A stretch of 64,000 nucleotides of DNA, from positions 1 through 64,000 of the forward strand of contig JAAETI010000486.1 in NCBI GenBank assembly GCA_024228555.1. The letters are read 5' to 3'. Shown here piece by piece: positions 16,492-24,907 of the stretch. The position numbers and the translations under genes are program-made. Positions within the stretch are counted from its first letter, which is position 1, and every line of letters begins with the position of its first letter. Source of the stretch: a bacterium (GTDB taxonomy: Bacteria; Actinomycetota; Acidimicrobiia; Spongiisociales; UBA5794). The notes beneath the pieces were generated by a model, which did not search any database, had not been told where the DNA came from, and saw nothing but the letters and a program-made list of their open reading frames with translations.

Positions 16492-18866
16492 TGGCTACCA
16501 CGACAAGCGCCCTTGGCGGCGCCATCCGCCGACGTGAGGATCCTGCGCTAATCCAGGGTCATGGCCGATACGTGGACGACATCAAGCTGCCGGGGGAGAC
16601 GGCCGCCGCATTTGTGCGCAGTCCGTTCGCCCGTGCCAAGGTCCTGTCAATCGATGCCTCCGAGGCGTTGGCGATGGACGGTGTTGTCGCGGTGTACACA
16701 GCTGCCGACGTCGACAGCTTGGGACCACTTATCGCTCAGCTTTCGTTTGCGCCCCGCCCGTTGCTCAACGGCGGAGAGGTCAAGCATGTCGGGGAAGCGG
16801 TCGCGATGGTCGTGGCGGAGAATCGCTATCTCGCTCAGGACGCTGCAGACCTTGTATTTGTCGACTACGACCCGCTCGAGGCGGTCATCGATCTCAAGGA
16901 TGCGCATTCCGATCGGGTGATCATCCACGAGGGCTCCGAATCAAACACAATCATTTCGTGGGCCGCTCCGTTCGGAGCGGAGCCAGAAGACCAGCAAGCT
17001 GTAAGAGATCAGATCGAAGCGGACAAGAGTCGCGACGATACGGTTGTTGTCAGTCAAGAGATGATCAATCAACGGCTGATTCCCACAGCGATTGAGCCAC
17101 GGCGTGTTCTTGCAGAATGGAACCCGGGCTATCGGTCGCTCAATGTGTGGTCATCGAGCCAGATTCCCCATGCGCTGGCAGGCGGAATCGCCGTGTCGCT
17201 CGGCTTGCCGACCACAAGCGTGCGCGTGATTGCACCTGAAGTGGGTGGTGGCTTTGGTGCCAAGCTCAATGTCTACAACGACGAGATCCTGGTTTCGTGG
17301 GCTGCGCAGCAACTGGCGCGACCGGTGCGTTGGGTCGAGACCCGGCGTGAGGCCGCGAACTCCACCATCCAGGGAAGGGGTTGGGTTGGTACCGCCACGA
17401 TCGTCGGAACCACGGATGGCGAAATCCTCGGTTACGACTTCGACGGTATCGCCGACATGGGCGCCTACACGCAGAACTTCACCGTCGCCATCCCGTTCCT
17501 TGGGCTCTTTGTTGGGTCTGGGCAGTACAAGATGCCGACCTACTGGAAGATCGACTGCGTGGCAACCAACACCACAACCACTGATGCGTATCGGGGTGCG
17601 GGTCGGCCTGAGGCCGTCTACTACCTGGAACGCATCATCGACATGTACGCAAGGGAAATCGGTATGGATCCGGCGGACGTCCGGAACAAGAACTTCATTC
17701 CCAATGAAGCGTTCCCGGGGGCGGTGTCACCCATTGGATTTGCGATGGACACCGGTGACTATTCGACCAACCTGAACGAGCTGCTGGAGGTTGCCGACTA
17801 CGCCGGCATGAAGGCGGAGCGGGATGCGGCGCGTGCAGCAGGACGGCATGTGGGTATCGGGCTTTCCTCCTACGTTGAGGTCTGTGGGTTTGCTCCATCT
17901 GGTCTTGCCGATCTTGGCTTCAACTGGGCAACCTATGGGCTGCCTACCGCATTTAACGGGTCTGGTTTGGTCCGGGTCAATCCTGACGCATCGGCAACTG
18001 TCATCATCGGCACCGGCCCCAGCGGCCAGGCTCACCAGACGACTTGGGCACAGATTGTCTCAGATCGGTTGGGAATTGAGGTCGACAACATCGTTGTCAA
18101 ACACGGTGACACCGGCGATTCGCCAATGGGTATCGGGACGTTTGGATCTCGGTCCGCAGCGGTCGATGGCGCAGCCGCCTATCAAGCTGCCGATCGGGTG
18201 AGGGAGAAGGCTGCCAAGTTGGCGGCGCATCTTCTCGAGGCTGCGGAAGAGGACGTTGTCTTCGCCGACGGTGGCGCCCACGTGGCGGGTTCGCCGGACA
18301 GTTCGGTTGGCTGGGGCGACATTGCGTCGATCGCTTATCAGGTCCATAAGGCACCAGAGGGCACCGAGCCCGGGCTGGAAAGTGAGGTCTTCTTCACACC
18401 GAGCAACGCCACGTGGCCGTTCGGGTCACATCTGGCGATGGTCGAGGTCGATGCAGATACCGGGAATGTCGAGATCCTGCGCTACGTCTCAATGGACGAC
18501 TGTGGCAATGTCATCAACCCGATGATTGTCGACGGCCAGGTCCACGGTGGTATTGCGCAGGGGATCGGGCAGGCGCTCTTCGAGGAGGCCATCTACGACG
18601 CCGACGGCAACCTGTTGAGCGGGTCCATGGTCGACTACCCAATCCCGACTGCGGGCGACTTGCCTGCCTTCGAGCTCCATCGGACGGTGACCCCTACCGA
18701 CGTCAACCCGATGGGGGTAAAGGGAATCGGCGAAGCGGGCACTATCGGATCGGCGCAGACAATCGTCAACGCGGTTGTCGACGCGGTTGCTCCGCTTGGG
18801 GTGACTCACATCGATATGCCGCTCAGACCGAGACGTGTCTGGGAAGCCATTCAGGAAGCGAGGTAG
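16491..18866 (+). CDS. coxL: molybdenum hydroxylase large subunit, form II CoxL-like
   Basis: 791 aa, the Mo-pterin subunit of a xanthine oxidase-family hydroxylase. The active-site loop reads DAYRGAGRPEA, the form II signature AYRGAGR, and not the AYxCSFR of genuine form I CO dehydrogenase. Other family regions are VGEAVAMVVAENRY, PEVGGGFGAKLNVYNDE, GTGPSGQAHQTTWAQI and GVKGIGEAGTIGSAQTI (catalytic Glu of GEAG). Gene order S-L-M is also the form II order. CO oxidation by form II enzymes is doubtful, so the natural substrate is unknown (an aldehyde or N-heterocycle is possible). The start used is ATG 16491. Confidence 0.93.
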   Translation: MATTTSALGGAIRRREDPALIQGHGRYVDDIKLPGETAAAFVRSPFARAKVLSIDASEALAMDGVVAVYTAADVDSLGPLIAQLSFAPRPLLNGGEVKHVGEAVAMVVAENRYLAQDAADLVFVDYDPLEAVIDLKDAHSDRVIIHEGSESNTIISWAAPFGAEPEDQQAVRDQIEADKSRDDTVVVSQEMINQRLIPTAIEPRRVLAEWNPGYRSLNVWSSSQIPHALAGGIAVSLGLPTTSVRVIAPEVGGGFGAKLNVYNDEILVSWAAQQLARPVRWVETRREAANSTIQGRGWVGTATIVGTTDGEILGYDFDGIADMGAYTQNFTVAIPFLGLFVGSGQYKMPTYWKIDCVATNTTTTDAYRGAGRPEAVYYLERIIDMYAREIGMDPADVRNKNFIPNEAFPGAVSPIGFAMDTGDYSTNLNELLEVADYAGMKAERDAARAAGRHVGIGLSSYVEVCGFAPSGLADLGFNWATYGLPTAFNGSGLVRVNPDASATVIIGTGPSGQAHQTTWAQIVSDRLGIEVDNIVVKHGDTGDSPMGIGTFGSRSAAVDGAAAYQAADRVREKAAKLAAHLLEAAEEDVVFADGGAHVAGSPDSSVGWGDIASIAYQVHKAPEGTEPGLESEVFFTPSNATWPFGSHLAMVEVDADTGNVEILRYVSMDDCGNVINPMIVDGQVHGGIAQGIGQALFEEAIYDADGNLLSGSMVDYPIPTAGDLPAFELHRTVTPTDVNPMGVKGIGEAGTIGSAQTIVNAVVDAVAPLGVTHIDMPLRPRRVWEAIQEAR

Positions 18867-18869
18867 ATC

Positions 18870-19727
18870 ATGTATCCGAGGCAATTCGAATACTCAGCCC
18901 CCGCCTCGCTGGATGAGGCGCTGGCTGCGCTAGCCAACAATCCAGCCGCCAAGGTGATGTCGGGTGGCATGAGCCTCATCCCGATGATGAAGCTCCGGCT
19001 TTTCTCGCCCGCGGTCGTGGTCGACATTGGAAAGATCGGTGGACTCGACTCGATTGAGGATCGTGGTGACCATCTCGCCATCGGTGCATTGGTACGTCAT
19101 GTCGCAACCGCAAACAGTCCGCTCGTACAGCAATACGCTGCGGCGCTGGCGAAGGCTGCGTCACTGACGGGTGATCCCCAGGTACGAAACCAGGGGACCA
19201 CGTGTGGTGCGATTGCTCATGCCGATCTTGCCGCGGATCAGACTGCGGCAGTACTAGCTCTCGGAGCAACAATGGTCGCAAAATCGACCGGCGGTACCCG
19301 TGAGATCGCGGCGGCCGATTTCTTCGTCGACACGCTGACCTGTGCCCTGCAGCCAGACGAGATTCTTGTCGAGCTGCTCGTGCCAAAGGCGGGTGCCGGC
19401 GAGGGTTCTGCCTACACCAAACTTGGACGGCGGGGTGGCGAGTCAGACTATGCAGTGGCCGGGGCCGCGGCGTGGGTTCGCAAGACAAACGGATCGGTTG
19501 ACGCCGCTCGGGTTGCTCTTACCGGGGTCGGCTCCAAGGCGGTCCTTGCTGCCGCGGTTGGTGACGCTCTCGTGGGATCTGACGGGTCAGCCACGGCGAT
19601 TGAAGCAGCATCGGCCCATGCGGCCGAAGGGGTGAATGTGCTCGAGGACCTCCACGGTTCTGTTGAGTACAAGACTCACTTGGCCAAGGTGTACGTGCAG
19701 CGGGCACTGACCGCGGCTCTCACGTGA
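18870..19727 (+). CDS. coxM: molybdenum hydroxylase medium FAD subunit (CoxM)
   Basis: 285 aa, typical for the FAD-binding subunit that passes electrons from the Fe-S subunit to quinone or another acceptor. FAD motifs are VMSGGMSLIPMMKLRL and the region DPQVRNQGTTCGAIAHADLA. The C-terminal domain follows (YTKLGRRGGESDYAVAGAA). Three bases separate it from coxL. A perfect 13-bp hairpin follows the gene. Confidence 0.94.
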   Translation: MYPRQFEYSAPASLDEALAALANNPAAKVMSGGMSLIPMMKLRLFSPAVVVDIGKIGGLDSIEDRGDHLAIGALVRHVATANSPLVQQYAAALAKAASLTGDPQVRNQGTTCGAIAHADLAADQTAAVLALGATMVAKSTGGTREIAAADFFVDTLTCALQPDEILVELLVPKAGAGEGSAYTKLGRRGGESDYAVAGAAAWVRKTNGSVDAARVALTGVGSKAVLAAAVGDALVGSDGSATAIEAASAHAAEGVNVLEDLHGSVEYKTHLAKVYVQRALTAALT

Positions 19728-19737
19728 CGAGCACCGT

Positions 19738-19769
19738 GTCCTCTCTCTCCGGTGGCGGAGAGAGAGGAC
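19738..19769 (+). terminator. 13-bp perfect hairpin between coxM and the moxR gene
   Basis: Stem GTCCTCTCTCTCC / GGAGAGAGAGGAC with loop GGTGGC. No T-tract follows, so it could end or attenuate the coxGSLM transcript, or protect its 3' end. A separate leaderless promoter for the moxR gene follows 7 bp later. Confidence 0.6.
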
Positions 19770-19776
19770 AGCTTGA

Positions 19777-19782
19777 TAGCCT
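19777..19782 (+). promoter_or_regulatory. -10 box of a leaderless moxR/coxD transcript
   Basis: TAGCCT lies exactly 6 nt before the GTG start at 19789, so the assembly genes can be transcribed separately from coxSLM. Confidence 0.5.
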
Positions 19783-19788
19783 GGCCGC

Positions 19789-20670
19789 GTGATTCCGCAA
19801 ACCGTCGACGATGTCCAGAAGGCGCTCGAGCAAGAGCGCTACGTCGCCGATCGCTCTTTGGCAGTCGTGGTCCACCTTGCTCTTCAGCTGGGTCGGCCGC
19901 TGTTCTTGGAGGGTGAGGCAGGCGTAGGCAAGACCGAGGTGGCGAAGGTTCTGAGTGCGATCTTGGGTGAGGACCTGATCCGCCTGCAGTGTTACGAAGG
20001 CCTTGATGTGTCTCACGCTCTCTACGAGTGGGACTACGCCAGGCAGATGCTTGCGATCCGGCTTCTCGAGGCGAACGCATCCAATGCGGTGCCTGAAGTG
20101 ACCGACATCATGAGTCGTGACTACCTGATTGCTCGTCCATTGCTGCAGGCGATCGAACTCGGCGCAAAGGGGCGGCGGCCGGTGCTGTTGATCGATGAGC
20201 TCGACCGAGCTGACGAGGAATTCGAAGCGTACCTGCTCGAGCTTCTCTCCGACTTCCAGGTGACCATTCCTGAGGTCGAGACGGTCAAGGCAATCGAGCC
20301 GCCGGTGGTGATCATCACCTCCAACCGGACCCGTGAGATCCACGACGCCCTGAAGCGCCGTTGCATCTACCACTGGATCGACTATCCCGACTACGTGCGT
20401 GAGGTCGCCATCCTGCGCAGCCGTGCGCCGCACGTTTCCGCAACGCTGGCTGGTGATCTGGCCAAGGCCATGGCGCATCTGAGAGATCTCGAACTGTTCA
20501 AGCCGCCGGGGGTCGCGGAGACGCTCGACTGGGCAAGTGCTTTGGCGGTGCTTGGCGCCGCAGAGCTGAGTCCCGGGGTTGTCGACGAGACGCTCGGAGT
20601 TGTCCTCAAGTACCAGGAGGACATCGCCCGGATCAGAGCCGAAGGCGTTGAGCGGCTCATCGCCGGATGA
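19789..20670 (+). CDS. coxD: MoxR-family AAA+ ATPase (CoxD-like)
   Basis: 293 aa, GTG start. Walker A is LEGEAGVGKTEVAKVL, Walker B is PVLLIDELDRADEEFEAYL, and the sensor 1 region is VVIITSNRTREIHDALKRR. CoxD-type MoxR ATPases work with vWA partners to mature the Mo-Cu site of CO dehydrogenase. Here it precedes and overlaps coxE by 4 nt (ATGA), the usual pairing, so it probably activates the form II hydroxylase upstream. Confidence 0.92.
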   Translation: MIPQTVDDVQKALEQERYVADRSLAVVVHLALQLGRPLFLEGEAGVGKTEVAKVLSAILGEDLIRLQCYEGLDVSHALYEWDYARQMLAIRLLEANASNAVPEVTDIMSRDYLIARPLLQAIELGAKGRRPVLLIDELDRADEEFEAYLLELLSDFQVTIPEVETVKAIEPPVVIITSNRTREIHDALKRRCIYHWIDYPDYVREVAILRSRAPHVSATLAGDLAKAMAHLRDLELFKPPGVAETLDWASALAVLGAAELSPGVVDETLGVVLKYQEDIARIRAEGVERLIAG

Positions 20671-21836
20671 ACGGCGAGGCATTCTCGGCGAATCTTGTTC
20701 ACTTCGCCAGGTACCTGCGAGCGCTCGGTCTTGTCGTTGGGCCGGAGACGGCACAGGACCTGGCGGCAGCCGCTGGTGCAGTTGGGCTTGGCAACCGGCT
20801 CGACACTTATGAGGCATTCAAAGCAGTAGCCACGGTTCGGGTGGGAGATAGGCCCGCCTTCGACCATGCGTTCGAGCTGTTCTTCGGCACCGAAGGCATT
20901 ACCGACGATTCGCAACCCGACGTGGCCTTCGTCACCAGAGACAACCGGGCGACACGGGCAAGCCTGCCGACGCTTGCCGGCTTCGAGGCCGACGTCAACG
21001 ATGATGCTGAGGTCGTGGCGGACATCGGTGGCGGCTCGTATTCCGAGCGATTGGCCAGACGGGACTTCGGAATGCTCACCCAGGCGGAACGCGAAGAGGT
21101 GCGCATGCTGATCGCCCGTATGATCTGGCGACCGGCAGATGCGCTATCGAGGCGATGGGTTTCGGACCGGCGCGGCGATAGGCCGCACATCCGCAAGACC
21201 TTTAGCAATCTGACGCGCCCCGAAGGCGATCTCGTGCCGTTTGAGTATATGGCGCGGCGTCCGCGGCGGAGACCGTTGGTGGTCATCGCAGATATCAGTG
21301 GATCGATGGAGCTGTATGCAGAGATGTTCCTTCACTTCATCCATGCCGCACAGGGGAGGCTGGGGCGAGTGGAGGCATTTGTCTTCGCAACGCGGTTGAC
21401 GCGGGTAACCAGGGAGATGCGGCAACGGGACGCCGCCCATGCTCTCGGCAGGGTCTCGGAATCCGTCCAGGACTGGTCGGGAGGGACCAGAATCGGCGAT
21501 ACGCTTGCTGAGTTCAACCGGGAATGGAGCCGCCGGGTCGCACGTGGTGGTGCGGTGGGTCTGGTCATTAGCGATGGGTGGGACACCGGTGATCCGGCGA
21601 CCCTCGATGCTGAGATGGCACGCTTTGCTCGCACGATGTATCGGGTTGTTTGGCTAAACCCGCTTGCGGCCCGAGCCGGGTATTCGCCTGAGGCGAGGGG
21701 GATGCGAACGGTCTTGCCCTACGTCGACGATTTCCTGGCGGCGGCCAGCGTTCTTGATCTGCGCGAGGTCGTCCGCATGCTGGAGTCGCTACCCTCGAAG
21801 TCCACATCCGGGCGGTTGCGATCGGTCGTTCGATAA
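20667..21836 (+). CDS. coxE: vWA-domain protein CoxE
   Basis: 389 aa. The C-terminal vWA domain has the MIDAS motif VVIADISGSMELYA, the GGTRIGDTL loop and VISDGWDTGDP. The N-terminal half is helical (ARYLRALGLVVGPETAQDL), as in CoxE. It pairs with the MoxR ATPase in cofactor maturation of CoxL-type enzymes. Confidence 0.92.
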   Translation: MNGEAFSANLVHFARYLRALGLVVGPETAQDLAAAAGAVGLGNRLDTYEAFKAVATVRVGDRPAFDHAFELFFGTEGITDDSQPDVAFVTRDNRATRASLPTLAGFEADVNDDAEVVADIGGGSYSERLARRDFGMLTQAEREEVRMLIARMIWRPADALSRRWVSDRRGDRPHIRKTFSNLTRPEGDLVPFEYMARRPRRRPLVVIADISGSMELYAEMFLHFIHAAQGRLGRVEAFVFATRLTRVTREMRQRDAAHALGRVSESVQDWSGGTRIGDTLAEFNREWSRRVARGGAVGLVISDGWDTGDPATLDAEMARFARTMYRVVWLNPLAARAGYSPEARGMRTVLPYVDDFLAAASVLDLREVVRMLESLPSKSTSGRLRSVVR

Positions 21837-21850
21837 TCGAATGAGGCAGG

Positions 21851-22162
21851 ATGAGAAACGAGATCCAGATATACGAGAGGTGGAAGGCCGAAGGCAAGGA
21901 AGTTGCCGTCGCCACGGTTGTCGGCGTCAAAGGCTCGGCGCCGCGTCCCGAAGGCTCCAAGTTTCTGGTCTCCTCCGTCGGCGAGATGGAAGGCTCGGTA
22001 AGCGGCGGCTGTGTCGAAAACGACGTCTTCTTCCACGCCAAGGAAGTCCTTGCGTCGGGCGAGCCCCGGCTTGTGACCTACGGGATCGCTGACGACGACG
22101 CTTTTGAGATTGGGCTTACCTGCGGCGGGACCATCAATGTTTTTATCGAGAAGTGGCAATGA
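21851..22162 (+). CDS. XdhC/CoxI N-terminal-domain protein
   Basis: 103 aa. It has the XdhC_CoxI pattern [30 protein letters not shown] and [15 protein letters not shown]. This family binds molybdenum cofactor and inserts it, after sulfuration, into xanthine-oxidase-type enzymes. The usual C-terminal Rossmann domain is on the next gene, overlapped by 4 nt (ATGA), so the two halves are separate subunits. Confidence 0.9.
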   Translation: MRNEIQIYERWKAEGKEVAVATVVGVKGSAPRPEGSKFLVSSVGEMEGSVSGGCVENDVFFHAKEVLASGEPRLVTYGIADDDAFEIGLTCGGTINVFIEKWQ

Positions 22163-22941
22163 ATAGTCTCGAAGCGATCACCAGCCTGATGCAAGAGGAG
22201 CGGCTGGGGGCCGTGGTGACGGTCGTCGCCGGCGACGGTATCGGCACCAAGGCTGTTGTTGACTACGAACGCGGCGTGATCTCGGGTGACCTTGCCGAGG
22301 CGGTTGCGGATGACGTTCTGGTGGATGCCGCGGAGCTGATGCTCCGCGAGCAGAGCCGCACGCTCTCTTACGGTGATGATTCGGTGTTCATCGAGACGAT
22401 CGCTCCGCAGCCGCGGATGTTGATATTCGGCGCCGGTCACAACGCACAGCCCCTGACGAATATGGCGCGCCAGCTCGGCTTTAGGGTCGTCGTTGCCGAT
22501 GCCCGCCCGATGTGGGCAACCGCCGATCGGTTCCCCGACGCCGATGAGGTAATCGTGGGATGGCCCGGTGCCGTGTTCGAGAAGATCGCACTCGACCGTC
22601 GCACCTACGTGGTCCTGCTCAGCCATGATCCGCGGTTTGAGGACCCAGTGTTTGCGGAGGTTCACGGCAAGCCGATCAGATATCTTGGTGCCATCGGCTC
22701 CCGGCGGACCCACGCCGCCCGTCTCGAGCGTCTTGCCGCCGATGGGTGGACTCAAGAGGAGCTGGACAGCATTTACGGGCCGGTCGGGCTCGACATCGGG
22801 GCGGAGACTCCTGCCGAGATGGCCGTCTCCATCCTCGGCGAGATCATCCAAGCTCGATACGGCCAGGGCAGCGGGCTGTCATTGCGTGGCGAGATCGGGC
22901 GTGTCCACAAGCAACGCGGCGAAGAAGAGGGCACTTCCTAG
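22159..22941 (+). CDS. XdhC Rossmann-domain protein
   Basis: 260 aa. The N-terminal part resembles the second piece of an XdhC_CoxI domain. The C-terminal XdhC_C Rossmann domain shows [45 protein letters not shown] and [20 protein letters not shown] 22159 (ATGA overlap with the previous stop) is preferred to the in-frame GTG at 22153. Its role would be Moco handling for the CoxL enzyme. Confidence 0.9.
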   Translation: MNSLEAITSLMQEERLGAVVTVVAGDGIGTKAVVDYERGVISGDLAEAVADDVLVDAAELMLREQSRTLSYGDDSVFIETIAPQPRMLIFGAGHNAQPLTNMARQLGFRVVVADARPMWATADRFPDADEVIVGWPGAVFEKIALDRRTYVVLLSHDPRFEDPVFAEVHGKPIRYLGAIGSRRTHAARLERLAADGWTQEELDSIYGPVGLDIGAETPAEMAVSILGEIIQARYGQGSGLSLRGEIGRVHKQRGEEEGTS

Positions 22942-23015
22942 CCGCTCCCCTTGCTTGCGTCGGACTGTGGGCACCTTGCAGCAAACCCCCTTGCTTGTGG
23001 ATGGTGGAATTCATA

Positions 23016-23040
23016 TACTTTGTCACACAAAGTACTTTGT
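23016..23040 (+). promoter_or_regulatory. operator of three TACTTTGT half-sites
   Basis: Half-sites TACTTTGT (23016-23023), ACAAAGTA (23027-23034) and TACTTTGT (23033-23040) form two overlapping palindromes: a perfect 8-3-8 inverted repeat and a perfect 14-bp palindrome (23027-23040). It lies 22 bp before the membrane protein gene whose operon encodes a winged-helix regulator, so autoregulation is likely. Confidence 0.75.
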
Positions 23041-23061
23041 TTGGCGGAGAGGTTAAGTGAG

Positions 23062-23661
23062 ATGCAAGGCAATCTGGTGGATCTCGAGCGAGCCACCTAT
23101 CGAGCGTCGTATCTGGATGGGATCATCGACCTCTTTGTCGGTGGGTCCTTGCTTTGGATAGGGGCTATCTGGGTGTGGGCACCGGATCTTGGTGGTCTTG
23201 CCGGCATTCTCCCTGCAGTGATGTCACCGATGCTGGTCCCTGTCCGCAAGCAGATCGTCGAGCCTCGTGGTGGATTCGTGAAATGGGGCGAGTCGCGTCG
23301 CAACTGGGAGCGGCGGAATCTGAATGCAATGGTTGTGATCGGGATCGCCATCCTTCTCCTCGGAATCGGGACCTATGCCGCCGTTAGCGCCGGTCCTTCC
23401 ACGACGGATTTTCTGGCACTGATTAGTCCGGGGCTCATTGCTTTCATCCTGGCGGCGATGTCGATCGGGATCGGTTTCCTCATCGGGCACTGGCGGTTCT
23501 TTGCCTACGCTGCTGTTCTCGTCGTCGGCGGTATTCTCACTTCAGCCGCAGACGCAAGCCCAGGATGGCCTCTGCTGGCGGCGGGTCTGCTCGTTGCCGG
23601 TCTTGGCGGCGTGATGCTCGTACGGTTCATTCGTTCCAACCCCGTGGTCGAAAGCCCGTGA
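23062..23661 (+). CDS. multi-pass membrane protein of unknown function
   Basis: 199 aa with about five or six predicted membrane helices: about 23-45 (IIDLFVGGSLLWIGAIWVW), 47-60, 92-112, 121-147 and 149-188. Between helices 2 and 3 is a charged cytoplasmic loop (VRKQIVEPRGGF). The frame is open upstream, but ATG 23062 follows GGAGAGG and the operator. It is coupled by GTGA to the regulator gene. Such membrane protein/winged-helix pairs are frequent and largely uncharacterised; no substrate can be inferred. Confidence 0.7.
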   Translation: MQGNLVDLERATYRASYLDGIIDLFVGGSLLWIGAIWVWAPDLGGLAGILPAVMSPMLVPVRKQIVEPRGGFVKWGESRRNWERRNLNAMVVIGIAILLLGIGTYAAVSAGPSTTDFLALISPGLIAFILAAMSIGIGFLIGHWRFFAYAAVLVVGGILTSAADASPGWPLLAAGLLVAGLGGVMLVRFIRSNPVVESP

Positions 23662-23981
23662 CCGTCGCACCGCACGAAAGCGGATCGTCGTCGTTTGATC
23701 TCGATCGTTTGATCCATGAGCCGGCGCGTCTCGTGTTGGTCTCCAACCTCTTCGTTGTTGACGAGGCGGACTTCGTGTTCCTGTCCCGGCAGACCGGTCT
23801 GACTGCAGGCAACATCTCATCGCACATGGCTCGTCTCGAGGATGCCGGATACGTAGCTATCGACAAGACCATCGTAGGAAAGCGGCCGCGCACGACTTAT
23901 TCACTTACCGACGACGGACGCAATGCGTTCGTGCGTTACAGGCGCCAAGTCACCGACCTCTTTCCGGTGGGCGACCCCTAG
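23658..23981 (+). CDS. winged-helix transcriptional regulator (HTH_34/MarR-like)
   Basis: 107 aa, GTG start in a GTGA overlap. It shows the winged-helix pattern ARLVLVSNLFVVDEADF, then the recognition region GLTAGNISSHMARLEDAGYV and the wing KRPRTTYSLTDDGR. It matches the PF13601-type small regulators. No effector domain is present. The palindromic operator upstream of the operon is the likely target. Confidence 0.88.
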   Translation: MTVAPHESGSSSFDLDRLIHEPARLVLVSNLFVVDEADFVFLSRQTGLTAGNISSHMARLEDAGYVAIDKTIVGKRPRTTYSLTDDGRNAFVRYRRQVTDLFPVGDP

Positions 23982-23982
23982 A

Positions 23983-24891
23983 TCACTGTGTGTTGAGGTG
24001 CGTTAGCGCGACAGCGACTTCGGCGGCGACAGACGCATTGTTTTCGGCAAGGGCCAGGTTGGCGGGAACGCTGCGGCCTCCGGTGATCTTGGCGATCTGT
24101 TCGAGGACAAACGGCGTGATTGCCGCACCGTGCATGTTTCTGGCGCGTGCCAACGCGGTGTCGATGGCGTCCATGATCTCGCGGGTCGGGATTGCATCTG
24201 CCTCGGGAACCGGAACGGCAAGGAGAACGCCTCCTTGGTCCCATTCGATCCGTTGCGCCAGGATGGCCGCCACCTCAGCAGGCGTTTCGGCTCTATTGGG
24301 GGCCGCGACGCCGCTGGAGCGGGCGTAGAACATCGGGAATTCATCGGTCTGGTAGGCAAGGACCGGCACCGATTCCGTTTCGAGGAATTCCACGGTCTTG
24401 GGGATATCAAGAAATGCCTTGGCGCCTGCGCACACGGTCAATACCGGGTGCAATGCGATGGTCCCGAGGTCAGCGCTGATGTCGCCAGATGTCTCGGAAC
24501 CCAGGTGAACGCCGCCAATTCCCCCGGTGGCGAAGACCGGAATTCCCGCCGCCGCACACAGGGCCAGTGAAGCCGACACCGTGGTCGCTCCTACGGACCA
24601 CTTCTGGGCGATTGCGGCCGAGATGTCGCGTTCGGCGGTCTTGCGAGCCGGTCCCAGGATCCGTTCGTGCTCTGCTTCCTCCAAACCGATGCAAGGCACC
24701 CCGTCCAAAATGGCGGTGATCGCCGGGACCGCACCGTGATTGCGGATTGCCGCCGTACTCCGGTCTATCGCTTCCTGGTTGGCAGGGGAGGGGAGGCCGA
24801 GGTGACTGTATATCGTGCTCTCGAGACCCACGACGGGGCGACCCGACTCAAACGCCTCGCGGACCTCGTTGCTGATCTTGAGTTGAGGCAT
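23983..24891 (-). CDS. psuG: pseudouridine-5'-phosphate glycosidase
   Basis: 302 aa, the usual PsuG length. It cleaves the C-C glycosidic bond of pseudouridine 5'-phosphate to uracil and ribose 5-phosphate. Signatures include VVGLESTIYSHLGLPSPANQ, WSVGATTVSASLALCAAAG, VFATGGIGGVHLGSETSGDI, YQTDEFPMFYARSSG and the C-terminal GGRSVPANLALAENNA. The open frame extends upstream, but ATG 24891 is preceded by AGGAG. It lies 16 bp downstream of a PfkB kinase, which would supply its substrate. Confidence 0.95.
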   Translation of the reverse strand: MPQLKISNEVREAFESGRPVVGLESTIYSHLGLPSPANQEAIDRSTAAIRNHGAVPAITAILDGVPCIGLEEAEHERILGPARKTAERDISAAIAQKWSVGATTVSASLALCAAAGIPVFATGGIGGVHLGSETSGDISADLGTIALHPVLTVCAGAKAFLDIPKTVEFLETESVPVLAYQTDEFPMFYARSSGVAAPNRAETPAEVAAILAQRIEWDQGGVLLAVPVPEADAIPTREIMDAIDTALARARNMHGAAITPFVLEQIAKITGGRSVPANLALAENNASVAAEVAVALTHLNTQ

Positions 24892-24907
24892 CGGTACTCC
24901 TGAGTTT

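Noticed and set aside
16491-18866. Genuine aerobic CO dehydrogenase (form I)
   Set aside because: The active-site loop is AYRGAGR, not AYxCSFR, and the gene order is S-L-M.
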